A DNA stretch of 64,000 bases from Candidatus Fraserbacteria bacterium (GCA_029262795.1 JAJCYT010000009.1:1-64000); one strand, 5' to 3'. Shown: positions 23,426 to 33,190, counted from the first letter of the stretch. The notes: generated from the sequence alone by a model not told the origin. Translations and numbers: made by a program.

Positions 23426-23782
23426 TCAGGTTATGATCTGTTGGTGTTCGTGTGCTAGTTTTGCGTATTGGCTTAACGGCTTGTCTGCCTTGAAATGCAA
23501 ATCACGTTCGACGGGTAAGTTGAGTGAACCGCGGACACTTTCTATTTCTGAAATGCGAACGCTCCCTAGTTCTGGAAACCCCAAACCTAGATCACATAAG
23601 CCAAAGGCAATGTCTGTGTCGTTGGGGTCTAGTTCAGTTAGGAGCCAGGTGCAACTTGCGTCAGGTGTAAAGAGCTTTACGATTGGATGAAAATCTATTT
23701 CATCTTCTGTGCCACGAACCTTTTCTTGTGCTTGGCCATTATTAAGTAATTGCTCGCGAATATCTTGTGTTAACAATTCCAA
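23426..23782 (-). CDS. DUF2958 protein
   Basis: A 118-residue protein of the DUF2958 family common on plasmids and ICEs: HPIVKLFTPDASCTWLLTEL, DIAFGLCDLGLGFPELGSVR, ISEIESVRGSLNLPVERDLH. Function is unknown; the family sits among plasmid maintenance and anti-restriction genes. TTG start at 23782, supported by AAGGGGG seven bases upstream. It has a terminator of its own, marking the end of the plasmid core before the metal island. Confidence 0.8.
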   Translation of the reverse strand: MELLTQDIREQLLNNGQAQEKVRGTEDEIDFHPIVKLFTPDASCTWLLTELDPNDTDIAFGLCDLGLGFPELGSVRISEIESVRGSLNLPVERDLHFKADKPLSQYAKLAHEHQQIIT

Positions 23783-23996
23783 GGTGCGTCCCCCTTCGTG
23801 TTTCAGAGATGTAGAGGAACGCTAACATTGTCACGGAAAACGTCAAGGGATGGCATCTTGAAAGCAGTCCATCAATGATGCATCATTCTTTGACAACTCG
23901 CTTGTTGTACAATAACTCCATCACTTTCATTTCCTTGCTGTCAGGAATCTCCCCGACAGAGTTAAATTATCTTGCTTAACGGCAAACCCTAAAATC

Positions 23997-25217
23997 CTAA
24001 ACAAACCACAATAGGATGATGACTCCTAAAGCCACCATGACGCTTCCAAGGGCCAATTTGATGGTTCGTTTGTTTTGTGTTTCCCAACGCATTAACTGTC
24101 CGACAGTTCGACGGTTGCTTGTTACCAACAGAAGAGCGACCAGGGGTAATACAAACATGACGTTGTAAAGGAGTAAATAGCCAAACCCCATCACATAAGT
24201 GGCTTTAGCTGATAGCAATCCTAGCACTGCTACATAGACACCTCCACTGCAAGGAAAAGTACATAGTCCAACTAAAAAGCCACCAACAATCGTGGCAGGC
24301 ATCGTGGCTTTTTGCAGCCAGCTCATACTCTTCTGTTGCAGCCATCCCGAAGGGCTCAACGAAAACCCTTTCCCATACCAGAAATAATCCTTGATATTGA
24401 TCAATCCGAGTCCTATCAATAACCAAGAACCGGCTTTGGCCATAAAGTGCGGAATGTCAGTGATGACAATAGCTTGTAGAAGTCCTAAGCCAATGGCTAA
24501 ATAGGTAAGGTAAATCATCCCGATATAGACAAATCCCACTTTGAGAACTTGTGCCCTGATTTGATGCACCGTAAACAAAAAGGCGATAAAAAATAGAAGC
24601 ACGGCAAATGCGCACGGATTAACGCCATCCAGTAATCCTGTGCTCACAATCAGTGGCAACCATGTCCAGACACCCCAAGTTTCATCATCTGGATCGGAAA
24701 AGTCTTCTCGGTTTGATTGAAACCAGTTCAGATATTCTGCTACAGGTTGAGCCATTGAGTAGGTCTTGGTGGGGCCAGCAAAGGCCCAGATTTGATAGTC
24801 TTCAACCACCTCATTCATGCCCGCCATTTTGTCCTGATATACTAAGATGCTTTCAAATGATTCTTCAGGCATCGCCACGAGATCGCGAATCATTGAACCA
24901 GGGACATGACCCTCAAGGATGATGCGATCGTCAAGAAAAATGGTGAGGTGTCCTTGCAAGTTAGGTGGAATGCCCATCTTTGTGCTTCGCTCGACCAATT
25001 CATTGCGGTTTTCAGATTCATTGATGAAATCCTTCAAAACAATGTCCTGAATATCGAGTTCATTCAACAACGGAATGACTTCATCGCGAATGTAGCGTGT
25101 GCAGTCCCGACAAGCTTCGTTGTAATACACGGTTGCTTGTGGAGGAGGCTGGGCATGGCTTATGAAGGGAGCCGATCCCAGTAAGAGCATCAGGATCAAC
25201 AGTATTTTTCTGGTCAT
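23997..25217 (-). CDS. CcdA-like thiol-disulfide membrane protein with thioredoxin-like domain
   Basis: A 406-residue protein: signal peptide (1-23), a periplasmic thioredoxin-like domain with a CRDC active site (Cys36, Cys39), then a six-to-seven-segment CcdA/DsbD-type membrane domain (from about 195) with conserved NPCAFAVLLFF and CTFPCSGGVY motifs. CcdA proteins carry electrons from cytoplasmic thioredoxin across the membrane to reduce periplasmic disulfides, for example for cytochrome c or copper-site assembly. Its start overlaps the DUF1573 stop by four bases (ATGA), so it is the last gene of a three-gene operon. Confidence 0.8.
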   Translation of the reverse strand: MTRKILLILMLLLGSAPFISHAQPPPQATVYYNEACRDCTRYIRDEVIPLLNELDIQDIVLKDFINESENRNELVERSTKMGIPPNLQGHLTIFLDDRIILEGHVPGSMIRDLVAMPEESFESILVYQDKMAGMNEVVEDYQIWAFAGPTKTYSMAQPVAEYLNWFQSNREDFSDPDDETWGVWTWLPLIVSTGLLDGVNPCAFAVLLFFIAFLFTVHQIRAQVLKVGFVYIGMIYLTYLAIGLGLLQAIVITDIPHFMAKAGSWLLIGLGLINIKDYFWYGKGFSLSPSGWLQQKSMSWLQKATMPATIVGGFLVGLCTFPCSGGVYVAVLGLLSAKATYVMGFGYLLLYNVMFVLPLVALLLVTSNRRTVGQLMRWETQNKRTIKLALGSVMVALGVIILLWFV

Positions 25218-25645
25218 GGGGAAGTCTCCTGATCGGAAACCAGAGTGGCCCGAAGGTCCACTTTAACCTCTGGTTGTTCCAAATCATTGCTTCTCACGTA
25301 CACCTGACGTAACACGTCGCCTTCAAGGTCTTCATGAACTGTGGGATCAAAGGAAACATATAGAGTCGTTCTTCCACCGGGCATAATAGTTTCCTGATCT
25401 GCCCACGCAGTGGTACAGCCACAAGACGTACTGATGCCAAGGATTTCCAGTGGGCTTCCTCCCTGGTTACGCATCACGAAACTTGTTTCAGTTTTGACAT
25501 TCACCTTGCCAAAGTTAAATTCACTTGGTTCGATAATCAGGCGTGCCGGATCGTTGTTGTCTAACTGTGAGTATCCAAACCATGTAAGTCCCACCAATAC
25601 AAATACGAATCCTATGGCCAATGCCCATTTGCTCTTAATATTCAT
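25214..25645 (-). CDS. DUF1573 periplasmic protein
   Basis: A 143-residue membrane-anchored (residues 7-26) Ig-like protein of the DUF1573 family: FNFGKVNVKTETSFVMRNQG and the hallmark TSCGCTTAW with Cys residues close together, then TTLYVSFDPTVHEDLEGDVL. Such proteins may bind metal or form disulfides through the SCGCT motif. It is the second of two tandem paralogs and is coupled to the CcdA-like gene, which could keep these cysteines reduced. Good GGAGGGG site before the ATG. Confidence 0.8.
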   Translation of the reverse strand: MNIKSKWALAIGFVFVLVGLTWFGYSQLDNNDPARLIIEPSEFNFGKVNVKTETSFVMRNQGGSPLEILGISTSCGCTTAWADQETIMPGGRTTLYVSFDPTVHEDLEGDVLRQVYVRSNDLEQPEVKVDLRATLVSDQETSP

Positions 25646-25657
25646 ATTGCCCCTCCA

Positions 25658-26206
25658 TTAACTGGTTTGATTTACAAGAACACGCACTGTAGAGAGTGGT
25701 TTTTTCAAATCATCTCCGAATAAATAAACCTCTCTTGTGACTGATCCACGCAAATCAGGATGGGTCATGGGGTCGTAATAAATACGTAGTTGTGCTTCCT
25801 CACCTGGCGCCAGACGGACGGACCAATCTGTTGGATTCTCTTGATGCATGCGCATGTTAAAACGCGGCCCTTCTACACCATCGACAACGACGGTTGCTTC
25901 TGTGCAACCACAAGAAGTATCCATGTCTTTTAATTCAAGCTCGCCTTCGCCTGCATTCCTGATTCTGAATGAGGTGGAAACTTCACCAAACTGGACACTT
26001 ACCGAACCGAAATCATATGTATTTGGACTTACCAAGAGAATGGGAGGAGGAGGCTCGGCGCTTACTTCCACTTGCTGCAATTCTCGTGGTTCCTGTGAAT
26101 TCGACTTGAAAATACTGTATCCAACTGCGGCTGTGCCCAACAAAACTACTACTGAAATGATCCAAATTCGCGTAAATCTTGAAGAGATACCTCTATTATT
26201 GTTCAT
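25658..26206 (-). CDS. DUF1573 periplasmic protein (paralog)
   Basis: A 182-residue relative of the next gene: one N-terminal membrane anchor, YDFGSVSVQFGEVSTSFRIR, DTSCGCTEATV and LRIYYDPMTHPDLRGSVTRE. The start at 26206 is chosen because AAGGAG lies six bases upstream; another ATG six bases earlier would be too close. It begins the operon DUF1573-DUF1573-CcdA and is 12 bp from the next gene. Confidence 0.8.
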   Translation of the reverse strand: MNNNRGISSRFTRIWIISVVVLLGTAAVGYSIFKSNSQEPRELQQVEVSAEPPPPILLVSPNTYDFGSVSVQFGEVSTSFRIRNAGEGELELKDMDTSCGCTEATVVVDGVEGPRFNMRMHQENPTDWSVRLAPGEEAQLRIYYDPMTHPDLRGSVTREVYLFGDDLKKPLSTVRVLVNQTS

Positions 26207-26314
26207 TGTCATCTCCTTAAATCAGATAAAGAATCTGTTCAAAAGCTCAGATCAAAATTGAATTATGTTTAAATTCAACGAATTTCAACTGATGAGTCTC
26301 TTTTGACATTAGAA

Positions 26315-26647
26315 TCAGTCAGGAGGATGCCAGTGGAAGGAAAGGTTCGAAGGGGTAAAAATAGACTCAATTACAGGCCCAAATATAATAGAGCCAATAT
26401 CGGCGAATGAAACATGTGGCTTTAAAATTGCAGTTCCGCAATCGGAACAATTGGAAGCTGCACAATCGATGATTGCGTTTTCTAATATACAGGTAGTTGT
26501 TGGTTGAGTTTCTCCTTCTTGGCTATAAACAAGTGGGGGATGAGCTGGAGCAGATGTGCACAGCACAGATGTTGCCTCTACAGATAAGAAAACTCCTATC
26601 AAACTTGTCAAGGTCAATATCCATGTGTGCATAATTATCATCTCCAA
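26315..26647 (-). CDS. Small secreted Cys-rich protein (HPPD tail), family A
   Basis: A 110-residue protein with an N-terminal signal (HTWILTLTSLIGVFLSVEA). Mature part contains a cysteine cluster (DCAASNCSDCGTAIL) and ends in HWHPPD. The gene at 43381-43686 has the same cluster pattern (CSSSDCCFACAVAL) and the same HPPD end, so they are paralogs. The layout resembles small periplasmic metal-binding proteins such as DUF2946. Copper or mercury binding is inferred from the cysteines and the island context. Confidence 0.6.
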   Translation of the reverse strand: MEMIIMHTWILTLTSLIGVFLSVEATSVLCTSAPAHPPLVYSQEGETQPTTTCILENAIIDCAASNCSDCGTAILKPHVSFADIGSIIFGPVIESIFTPSNLSFHWHPPD

Positions 26648-26727
26648 AAAGCTAGCAATTCATTTTACTGCTATTTATAGGCCCACTTGATGATTAAGAT
26701 CATGATCAACATAAGTTTTTTTCATTA

Positions 26728-28101
26728 TTAAGACCCTTTTATTGGCAAGGAAAACGTAAAGCAGGTGCCAATACCTTCCTCACTATTAACCCAAATTGCG
26801 CCACCATGGGCCTCAATGAGATTCTTAATAATGGCTAAGCCGAGTCCTGACCCCCCACTCTTACGATCTCGTGAGCTGTCCGCACGCCAAAAGCGTTCAA
26901 ATACGTTAGACAAGTCTTCTTTTCGTATCCCTAGTCCCGTATCCAAAATGCTGACTTGAACGCTTTGAGACATGCACTCAGCGCGGATGGTAATCTTTCC
27001 CCCCGCAGGCGTATATCGGAGCGCATTGCTTAATAAGTTAATCAAGATCTGAACAACGCGATCTGAATCCACAAAAAGCGGAGGTAATTCTACTTCTATC
27101 TCTCGGCACAACGAAATCCGTTGCTGCTCAAAAAGGGGATGCAAATGCTTCAAGGCTCGATCAATGAGTGGTTCAATGCTTTGTAATTGGCTGTTTAAAT
27201 ACAGTTCTCCCGCTTCGGCCAAGGATAGATCTCTTAAGTCATTGACTAGACGGCTGAGCAATACACATTCATCATGAAGGGAGGAAAAGAATTTTGGCTC
27301 TGGTTCAAAAACGCCCTCACGAAGCCCTTGAAGGTTGCCTTGAAGGACGGTCAAAGGTGTCCTCAGTTCATGAGCGATATCAGCAATCATGCGTTGCCGG
27401 AGTGCCTCAGAACGATGAAGTTTTTGTGCCATAGTATTAAAATCTTTTCCCAATTGACCGATCACATCTTTGGAATGGATTTCCACTTGATGTTCCCATT
27501 TCCCTGCTGTGATCTCGCGTGTAGCAGAACTCAATTGTCTTAGAGGGCGTGTCATCTGGCGGATGATTAAGAATCCAATAATTAGAGCAATGCCTGCCGC
27601 CGCCACCCCTGCCAGCAAAATGGAACGTTGAATGGCATTTAAGAAACTTATTTCCAATAAGGGGGGTGTGCTTACGCCTAAAGCAGCAAACAGCGTTCCC
27701 ACACGCCTGCCACCCAACATGATTGGCGCACCTCGGTTCAACAGCGTGGGAGCTAACACCTGGCCAAAGTATTGAGAGTCGTAAGGTCCCAACACTTCAC
27801 CTGTTGCATCTGCCAGCACCAAATGCTCCCCTAAGGGACCGTGAGCGCTGTTCATAGCGGTTAGTAATTTTTCTACTTCTTGCCAGTTGCCGTTTTGTTC
27901 AAAATAGTAGGCAAAAAAGGGTGCCATTCCTTGAGCATGAATAATGCTGGTTTGATTGCTGTAATCTTGAAAAGTGGCAACCATCGTCCCTTGAAGCAGG
28001 ATGTAAACAACGATGATGCCAATCATAATGATGGCAATAAATGCGCCGGCCAATTTTAAAGCAAAAGGCATGCGCTGGTCGATCTTTTTTGCCCAATTCA
28101 T
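26728..28101 (-). CDS. Sensor histidine kinase (OmpR-type pair)
   Basis: A 457-residue kinase: two membrane segments (about 17-37 and 160-180) enclosing a 120-residue periplasmic sensor domain, HAMP (RQMTRPLRQLSSATREI), HisKA with the phospho-acceptor His in DIAHELRTPLT, and an HATPase with LINLLSNALRYTP, DTGLGI and GGSGLGLAI motifs. It resembles BaeS/CusS-like envelope or metal sensors. Start at 28101 (MNWAKK) is preferred over a longer frame overlapping the regulator gene. It is transcribed with the regulator upstream and is a candidate copper sensor for the island. Confidence 0.85.
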   Translation of the reverse strand: MNWAKKIDQRMPFALKLAGAFIAIIMIGIIVVYILLQGTMVATFQDYSNQTSIIHAQGMAPFFAYYFEQNGNWQEVEKLLTAMNSAHGPLGEHLVLADATGEVLGPYDSQYFGQVLAPTLLNRGAPIMLGGRRVGTLFAALGVSTPPLLEISFLNAIQRSILLAGVAAAGIALIIGFLIIRQMTRPLRQLSSATREITAGKWEHQVEIHSKDVIGQLGKDFNTMAQKLHRSEALRQRMIADIAHELRTPLTVLQGNLQGLREGVFEPEPKFFSSLHDECVLLSRLVNDLRDLSLAEAGELYLNSQLQSIEPLIDRALKHLHPLFEQQRISLCREIEVELPPLFVDSDRVVQILINLLSNALRYTPAGGKITIRAECMSQSVQVSILDTGLGIRKEDLSNVFERFWRADSSRDRKSGGSGLGLAIIKNLIEAHGGAIWVNSEEGIGTCFTFSLPIKGS

Positions 28102-28126
28102 AAGCCATTTTCTCCGAATCTGGACC

Positions 28127-28813
28127 TCATTCACTTGGTTTGGCAAACTTATAACCAACACCATAAACGGTCAGAACATATTTTGGATTCTGAGGGTCTT
28201 CTTCAATTTTTTTGCGCAGGTTTTTGATGTGAGTGTCTACCGTGCGCTCTAAGGCAGCATAGGTGGTTCCCTCCAACAATTCTAACAACTGTGATCTGGT
28301 GAAAACGCGTCCAGGATGACGTGCCAACTCTGCCAGCAGTTTAAATTCCAATGGAGTGAATTCAACAAGCATGCCTACCAGCTTGACCTCATGGCTGTCT
28401 AAATCAATACGGAGTTTACCGATTTCAATGACGTGTGTTTGAAACGTTTCCTGGGTGCGGCGCAATACAGCACGTACGCGAGCGATCAACTCACGTGCAT
28501 CAAAGGGTTTGGGAACGTAATCATCTGCGCCAAGTTCCAGCCCCAATACCCGATCCATTGCATCCGTGCGTGCGGTGAGCATGATAATTGGGGTATCAGA
28601 GGTTTTGCGAATCGCACGAGCGACATCAAATCCATCTATTTCGGGTAGCATCAAATCGAGTATCACGAGCGCAGGCTGTTCAGTTTTAAATCGTTCTAAG
28701 GCTGCTTTGCCGTCAAAAGCCTCGATGACGACATAACCAGCTTGACGTAAATAGCCGCGTATCATTTCAACAATTTTGGGTTCATCGTCCACAACAAGAA
28801 TCTTATGTGCCAT
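28127..28813 (-). CDS. OmpR-family response regulator
   Basis: A 228-residue regulator: receiver domain with HKILVVDDEPKIVEMIRGYL, phosphorylated Asp in LVILDLMLPEIDGFD, Lys in YVPKPFD, and a C-terminal winged helix (FTPLEFKLLAELARHPGRVF, RTVDTHIKNLRKKIEEDPQN, YVLTVYGVGYKFA). ATG at 28813 with GAGGA upstream. OmpR-type regulators bind direct repeats of about 10-11 bp, which matches the repeated motif found upstream of four operons in this island (33176, 35787, 40691, 42530). Confidence 0.9.
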   Translation of the reverse strand: MAHKILVVDDEPKIVEMIRGYLRQAGYVVIEAFDGKAALERFKTEQPALVILDLMLPEIDGFDVARAIRKTSDTPIIMLTARTDAMDRVLGLELGADDYVPKPFDARELIARVRAVLRRTQETFQTHVIEIGKLRIDLDSHEVKLVGMLVEFTPLEFKLLAELARHPGRVFTRSQLLELLEGTTYAALERTVDTHIKNLRKKIEEDPQNPKYVLTVYGVGYKFAKPSE

Positions 28814-28877
28814 GGTGTTCCTCAATAATCTCTATCATACTCATTTCTCCGTGACAGTGAACAGTGGACCATGTGAG

Positions 28878-29693
28878 TTATTGGCCTAGATTTTCTGGGT
28901 TAAACACATCATCTGAAATGTCTCCTTGATTGTAGCGAGGGTCCAAAAACTCAAAGGTGCTGGTCCGGCCTGTTTCAATATTCTCCGCTTGAGAAATCAA
29001 CCTTGTCGAAATGCCATCAATGATTTCAATACGCTTACTGGTAAACAACTTAATCATGGTGTCAAAATCATCGTATAGTTCCATGCGCAGCGAAAGGAAG
29101 GTGGCTTGATCCACAGATGTTATTCGATAGGCAAATCCAGCGATTTCAGGATCATGGGGGATGCTTTTGATCACCCAAACGCTACGATTATCTACGGTGT
29201 CTTCCGATAGCAACTCATGCGTATCCAAATCAGGCTCGCGGTCAATTAATTCTTCAAATGTAAATTCACTGCCAAATAATGGTGTGCGAAAATTCTCAGG
29301 CACCACCTTTTTGGCTGAACCGATGGCGGGCAGGAATAACCAGATGTCGTCTTCCACGGGAAAATCCTGTTCGTGGACAAGCACTGCCAACCCCTTGGTG
29401 TCTTCGGGTTCAGTGACAGTGGCAAGCACATTGTATCGGGTTTTTCCGGCTTCCTGGCTTCCGGGCACAGTTTTGACCACAAGCTCCATATTCATTTCTG
29501 AGCTATTTCCCTGAGCATCAATTGAGATCAATCGCACCGCACTTTGAAAATCATCACCTTGTTCACGAGCATTACTTTGATTCATGATTTGCTCGGCATC
29601 CAATTCTTGAGATTGAGACGCATGAGTGGCAAATAAAATCAAAATGGTCCACATGACCACCAGTGAAATCTTGTAGTGTTTATGAATGTTCAT
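28878..29693 (-). CDS. LolA-like outer-membrane lipoprotein-sorting family protein
   Basis: A 271-residue secreted protein with signal peptide (to about residue 28) and the LolA-like fold partnered with MMPL exporters: QIMNQSNAREQGDDFQSAVR, DDIWLFLPAIGSAKKVVPEN, GSEFTFEELIDREPDLDTHE, RRYNQGDIS-type end (DPRYNQGDISDDVFNPENL). It may carry a lipophilic substrate for the transporter encoded next. ATG 29693 has AAGGAG six bases upstream. Confidence 0.8.
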   Translation of the reverse strand: MNIHKHYKISLVVMWTILILFATHASQSQELDAEQIMNQSNAREQGDDFQSAVRLISIDAQGNSSEMNMELVVKTVPGSQEAGKTRYNVLATVTEPEDTKGLAVLVHEQDFPVEDDIWLFLPAIGSAKKVVPENFRTPLFGSEFTFEELIDREPDLDTHELLSEDTVDNRSVWVIKSIPHDPEIAGFAYRITSVDQATFLSLRMELYDDFDTMIKLFTSKRIEIIDGISTRLISQAENIETGRTSTFEFLDPRYNQGDISDDVFNPENLGQ

Positions 29694-29732
29694 CATGTAC
29701 TCCTTTTTATTGTTTTCTAATATTTCAACCGT

Positions 29733-32072
29733 TCAGGTTGTAGCTTCTTGGTTCAAAGATATCTGCTTGGTTAACAATTGACGGTGGAATAATTGGATCA
29801 ATGCAGGTAATAAGACCAACGTACTCAGCGAACTGAGAATCATGATGGCTGCAATAAATAATCCTACCGTGATATAAGGTGTCAGCGGGGCGAACCATAG
29901 CACAATAAATCCCATAAACAAAATGATGGCATTCCGTACAATGGCCTTGCCGGGACCGAACATGGTCCATTGAATGGACTGATGGATATCTTGATTTTCT
30001 GCAACACGTTGGCGAAATCGCTCTACAAAATGAATGGCAAAATCCACCGCCATGCCCAATGACAAAGCGGAGATTACCTCAATGGGCATAGTAAAATCTA
30101 TCCTGAATAAGCCTAACAACCCATAGCTCACCAAAATTGTGAATCCAAGCGGAAGAATTGCAACAAGCCCCCAGCGCCAAGATCGGAAGTTCAACATCAG
30201 CAACAGCAAAACCGCCCCGAATGCGGTGAGCAGAGACCCACTCATGCCTTCAAACATGGCCACATTCCAGCGGTCATTGAAATAACCTGGTCCCGCGAAG
30301 CTGAACGAAATGCCCGGCAGAGGATTTTCATCCAGGTAGGTGTTCATTAATTGAGCTACATCACTCATGGCTGCTGAACCATTGTCTTTGAGTTGCACAA
30401 TTAAGTTGGTCTGATTGAAATTTGTGATATTGACAAAGTCTTGCAAATCTGAAGGCGCAGACGATGACGAGGATAAAAACAGCAATAACAGTTGCGCCAC
30501 AGCGTCGCGAGAGTTTGGAATGGCATTGAACTGGGGGTCACGTTCGTTCCAGATGAAGTTGATACGCTTCACCACATCGACCAGGGAAGTGGTCTTTCCT
30601 ACCCGTGAATCGCGCTCTGCATACCTTTGCATACCTTCCAAATACCGAAGCACTTCTGGGCGTTTAAAGTCCCCTTCTTCTCCTTTTGCAACCACGTAGG
30701 CTAATGAAGTGCCACCCAAGCGTTCATTCAGAACTTCTGTTGCCTGACGGACAGCCTCACCTGGTTTGAACCACCAAACAGGGCTGTCATTGAGGCGAAT
30801 CTGGCTTAACCCATAAGCGGACAGCACACCCAACAAAAGGCCGATGACTAGAATGGGTTTGGCGTATTTCAAAGACCAGGACCCTAGAGTGCTCATCCAT
30901 GTTGAAAAAGTCCCTTGGTCTTGATGGATCGCGTTGGCTTTACGTTGCCCCTGCAGCTTACTTTCATTGAGAAGCATGATTAGTGCAGGCAGCATGGTGA
31001 TGGTCAACAACCATGCGGAGCCGATACCAAAGGCAACGAACAATCCAAAAACTTGAACCGGAGGGATAGGGGTAAAGGCTAGTGAAGCAAAACCCATCAT
31101 GGTGGTCAGGGATGTATATAGAAGTGGCAACTTCAGTTCCATCATCACATCTAGGAGCGCTTGTCGCTTGTTCGAATGATATATTCGGTTGCGAAATTCA
31201 CTAAGGATATGAATTCCATCCACAACACCGATGCTCATCAGAAATACGGGTGCCATGGAAGCCATGATGTGAACTGGCAACCTCAACCAAACCATGAGCC
31301 CCATGGTCCACAAAACACTCACCAGGGCGATCAGTAATGGTCCTGTGATTAGGCCAAGTCGACGAAACATCAGCCATAACCCGATAAAGATGACAAGGCC
31401 TACTAAAGGTGAAAGGATCGCCATCTGCTGGAACATGAGAACGCCAAACACGTCTTCTGCAACACGCTGCCCCCCAATATAAAAATGATCTGAACCAGAA
31501 TCTTCCTCGCGGATGAATTGTTGAAGTTGGTCTACCAGTGGTTTGGCATCGACATCATCTGGAATCGGGAGGTAAATGGCAGCTGCGGTTCGATCAATCG
31601 AGATCAGCAGGTTTTCAAAAAGAGGATTGCCTGCCACCATGGATTCAAGGGTTTCAATTTGTTCAGTTGTTGGCTCAGTACCGCGTAGTAACCGTTGTTG
31701 CACCAGTGATTCCCCACGAATTTGAAGGTCTTTGCTGGTCGCAAAACTGTAGATATTGCGCCGGACAATACCAGGCAGCTTCAATGCTTTTGCTGAAATT
31801 CTCTGAAGCTTACCAAGCGTTTCAGGATTGAGCACGCCTTTTGAATCGGATTCATTCACAACCCCAACCACAATGGGGTCCTGCAAATCAAATTGGCGTT
31901 CGACTTCATCATTGAGTAATCTGATCGGTGCATTTTCTGGCAGCATATGGTCAGCTTTGGTATCGGTTTGAATCCACGGCAGGCTAACAGCCAGAGCCAC
32001 TGTGACTAAAGCGATCACTCCGAGTACCCATTTATGGTGGTCCAGAATTAGTTCAATAAGGTTTCGATACAT
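29733..32072 (-). CDS. MMPL/RND-type exporter
   Basis: A 779-residue transporter with two repeats of one membrane segment, a large extracytoplasmic loop and five further segments. The first half includes LPENAPIRLLNDEVERQFDL and SIGVVDGIHILSEFRNRI (the proton-path GxxxD motif); the second half includes LSLGMAVDFAIHFVERFRQR. MMPL family members export lipids, hopanoids or hydrophobic compounds with a LolA-like periplasmic partner, which is encoded 39 bp downstream. Its presence in a copper island may reflect membrane repair rather than metal transport. Confidence 0.85.
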   Translation of the reverse strand: MYRNLIELILDHHKWVLGVIALVTVALAVSLPWIQTDTKADHMLPENAPIRLLNDEVERQFDLQDPIVVGVVNESDSKGVLNPETLGKLQRISAKALKLPGIVRRNIYSFATSKDLQIRGESLVQQRLLRGTEPTTEQIETLESMVAGNPLFENLLISIDRTAAAIYLPIPDDVDAKPLVDQLQQFIREEDSGSDHFYIGGQRVAEDVFGVLMFQQMAILSPLVGLVIFIGLWLMFRRLGLITGPLLIALVSVLWTMGLMVWLRLPVHIMASMAPVFLMSIGVVDGIHILSEFRNRIYHSNKRQALLDVMMELKLPLLYTSLTTMMGFASLAFTPIPPVQVFGLFVAFGIGSAWLLTITMLPALIMLLNESKLQGQRKANAIHQDQGTFSTWMSTLGSWSLKYAKPILVIGLLLGVLSAYGLSQIRLNDSPVWWFKPGEAVRQATEVLNERLGGTSLAYVVAKGEEGDFKRPEVLRYLEGMQRYAERDSRVGKTTSLVDVVKRINFIWNERDPQFNAIPNSRDAVAQLLLLFLSSSSSAPSDLQDFVNITNFNQTNLIVQLKDNGSAAMSDVAQLMNTYLDENPLPGISFSFAGPGYFNDRWNVAMFEGMSGSLLTAFGAVLLLLMLNFRSWRWGLVAILPLGFTILVSYGLLGLFRIDFTMPIEVISALSLGMAVDFAIHFVERFRQRVAENQDIHQSIQWTMFGPGKAIVRNAIILFMGFIVLWFAPLTPYITVGLFIAAIMILSSLSTLVLLPALIQLFHRQLLTKQISLNQEATT

Positions 32073-32174
32073 AAATAATTCCGTTCTACAAGTGCTTCAT
32101 CAAACCATGAAGGCTTTTCGGAAACCATTGTTCACCTTGATGTCACATCAATGATGGTCCGGATTTATTCCTTC

Positions 32175-32822
32175 TCATTTTCGCATATCTAAGAATGCTC
32201 CATGCCAACTGTGAACCCATACCCGGCCATCGTGACCATTGACACTCAGCATGCCGATGGGGTTATCACCCTTTAATGTATGTAATGTGTAATAACCATT
32301 AAAACGCTCCGCTTGTTCAGCCACTTGAGTTCCCGACAAAATCTGATCCAAATATTGTTGTGCAATTTGAATTGCTTGTTCAGGGCCAATACCCATATCG
32401 TTGCCAGCCTGATCCTGTCCAAAGAATTGTTGCATAAAACCCATTTTCATGTGACCATATTTGTTGTTCCACATCATGTTGGGACCAGGTTCTGGCACGA
32501 CCTGTCCATTGATAGGATCCACAAGGAGTTCAAAAGCATACATCCCTGTGTCTCGTTCTTTAATAGCTGCATAAAAATGGTTGTCAAACTGCATTAACTC
32601 AGACAGGGTCAAATTTTCATCATCTAATCGGTCCAGATAAGCTACCACTGCATCAAGTGCTTGATCCATTGACATAGAGCTTTCAACACCCTTAGGGGCT
32701 GGGACAAATTCTGCTGAAAATCCCCCTAGCATCATTGGGCCGGACATGGTCGCCCAAGCGATCCAGAAGATTAAACCTATCAGCAAAAATCCTGCGATCA
32801 ATGACCAAACATTTCGCTTCAA
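32175..32822 (-). CDS. Membrane-anchored PepSY-like protein with MMWN motif
   Basis: A 215-residue protein with one N-terminal anchor (SLIAGFLLIGLIFWIAWATM). Two similar alpha-beta units follow: LDAVVAYLDRL with LSELMQFDNHFYAAIKERDT and YAFELLVDPINGQVVPEPGP, then NMMWNNKYG; the second ends MLSVNGHDGRVWVHSWHG. This resembles PepSY domains. A paralog is encoded at 43953-44573. TTG start with GAGG five bases upstream. The role is unknown; Met/His-rich segments (YGHMKMGFMQQFF) suggest copper binding. Confidence 0.65.
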   Translation of the reverse strand: MKRNVWSLIAGFLLIGLIFWIAWATMSGPMMLGGFSAEFVPAPKGVESSMSMDQALDAVVAYLDRLDDENLTLSELMQFDNHFYAAIKERDTGMYAFELLVDPINGQVVPEPGPNMMWNNKYGHMKMGFMQQFFGQDQAGNDMGIGPEQAIQIAQQYLDQILSGTQVAEQAERFNGYYTLHTLKGDNPIGMLSVNGHDGRVWVHSWHGAFLDMRK

Positions 32823-32823
32823 G

Positions 32824-33114
32824 TCATCCTCTTTTTTCGTTGTTTTCCTGTCGAGCCAAGAGGGGAGTGTTATTTATTCTGATCAAGGCCGCGATTCCAA
32901 CTATGAGGAAGGTTACAACGAGAAGGGGAAATATCCACATCCAGCCTCCAGCCATGCCCCAGTGGCTCCAACCATCCATAAGGCCATTGAACCCCGATGC
33001 CGTTTCTTCTCCATTGTGTGCATAGACTGGAATTGAAGTCATTAAGACTGAAATTGCCCACACAAGATGTTTGCTAATTTGTTTTGTCAGGTTTGTAATG
33101 CTGATGATTTTCAT
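32824..33114 (-). CDS. Small membrane protein (96 aa)
   Basis: A short protein with an N-terminal signal (HLVWAISVLMTSIPVYAHNG), a Trp/Gly/Met segment (MDGWSHWGMAGGWMWIFPLL) leading into one membrane helix, and a basic cytoplasmic end. ATG at 33114 with AAAGGAG seven bases upstream. It starts an operon with the PepSY-like gene (gap of one base). The shared regulatory motif lies 62 bp upstream of its start. Confidence 0.65.
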   Translation of the reverse strand: MKIISITNLTKQISKHLVWAISVLMTSIPVYAHNGEETASGFNGLMDGWSHWGMAGGWMWIFPLLVVTFLIVGIAALIRINNTPLLARQENNEKRG

Positions 33115-33175
33115 AACATACTCCTTTAGAAATGTATTACGATACAAGCTTACAAACCCAGTAAGGAATACATTA

Positions 33176-33190
33176 GGAGAACTTATGGAG
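33176..33190 (-). promoter_or_regulatory. Shared island motif, copy a
   Basis: GGAGAACTTATGGAG on the plus strand (its complement faces the operon). A GGAAT half-site lies about 11 bp to its left. On the minus strand it is followed by TATCGTAATAC, a -10-like element also seen near copy c. Upstream of the 96-residue membrane protein operon. Confidence 0.55.
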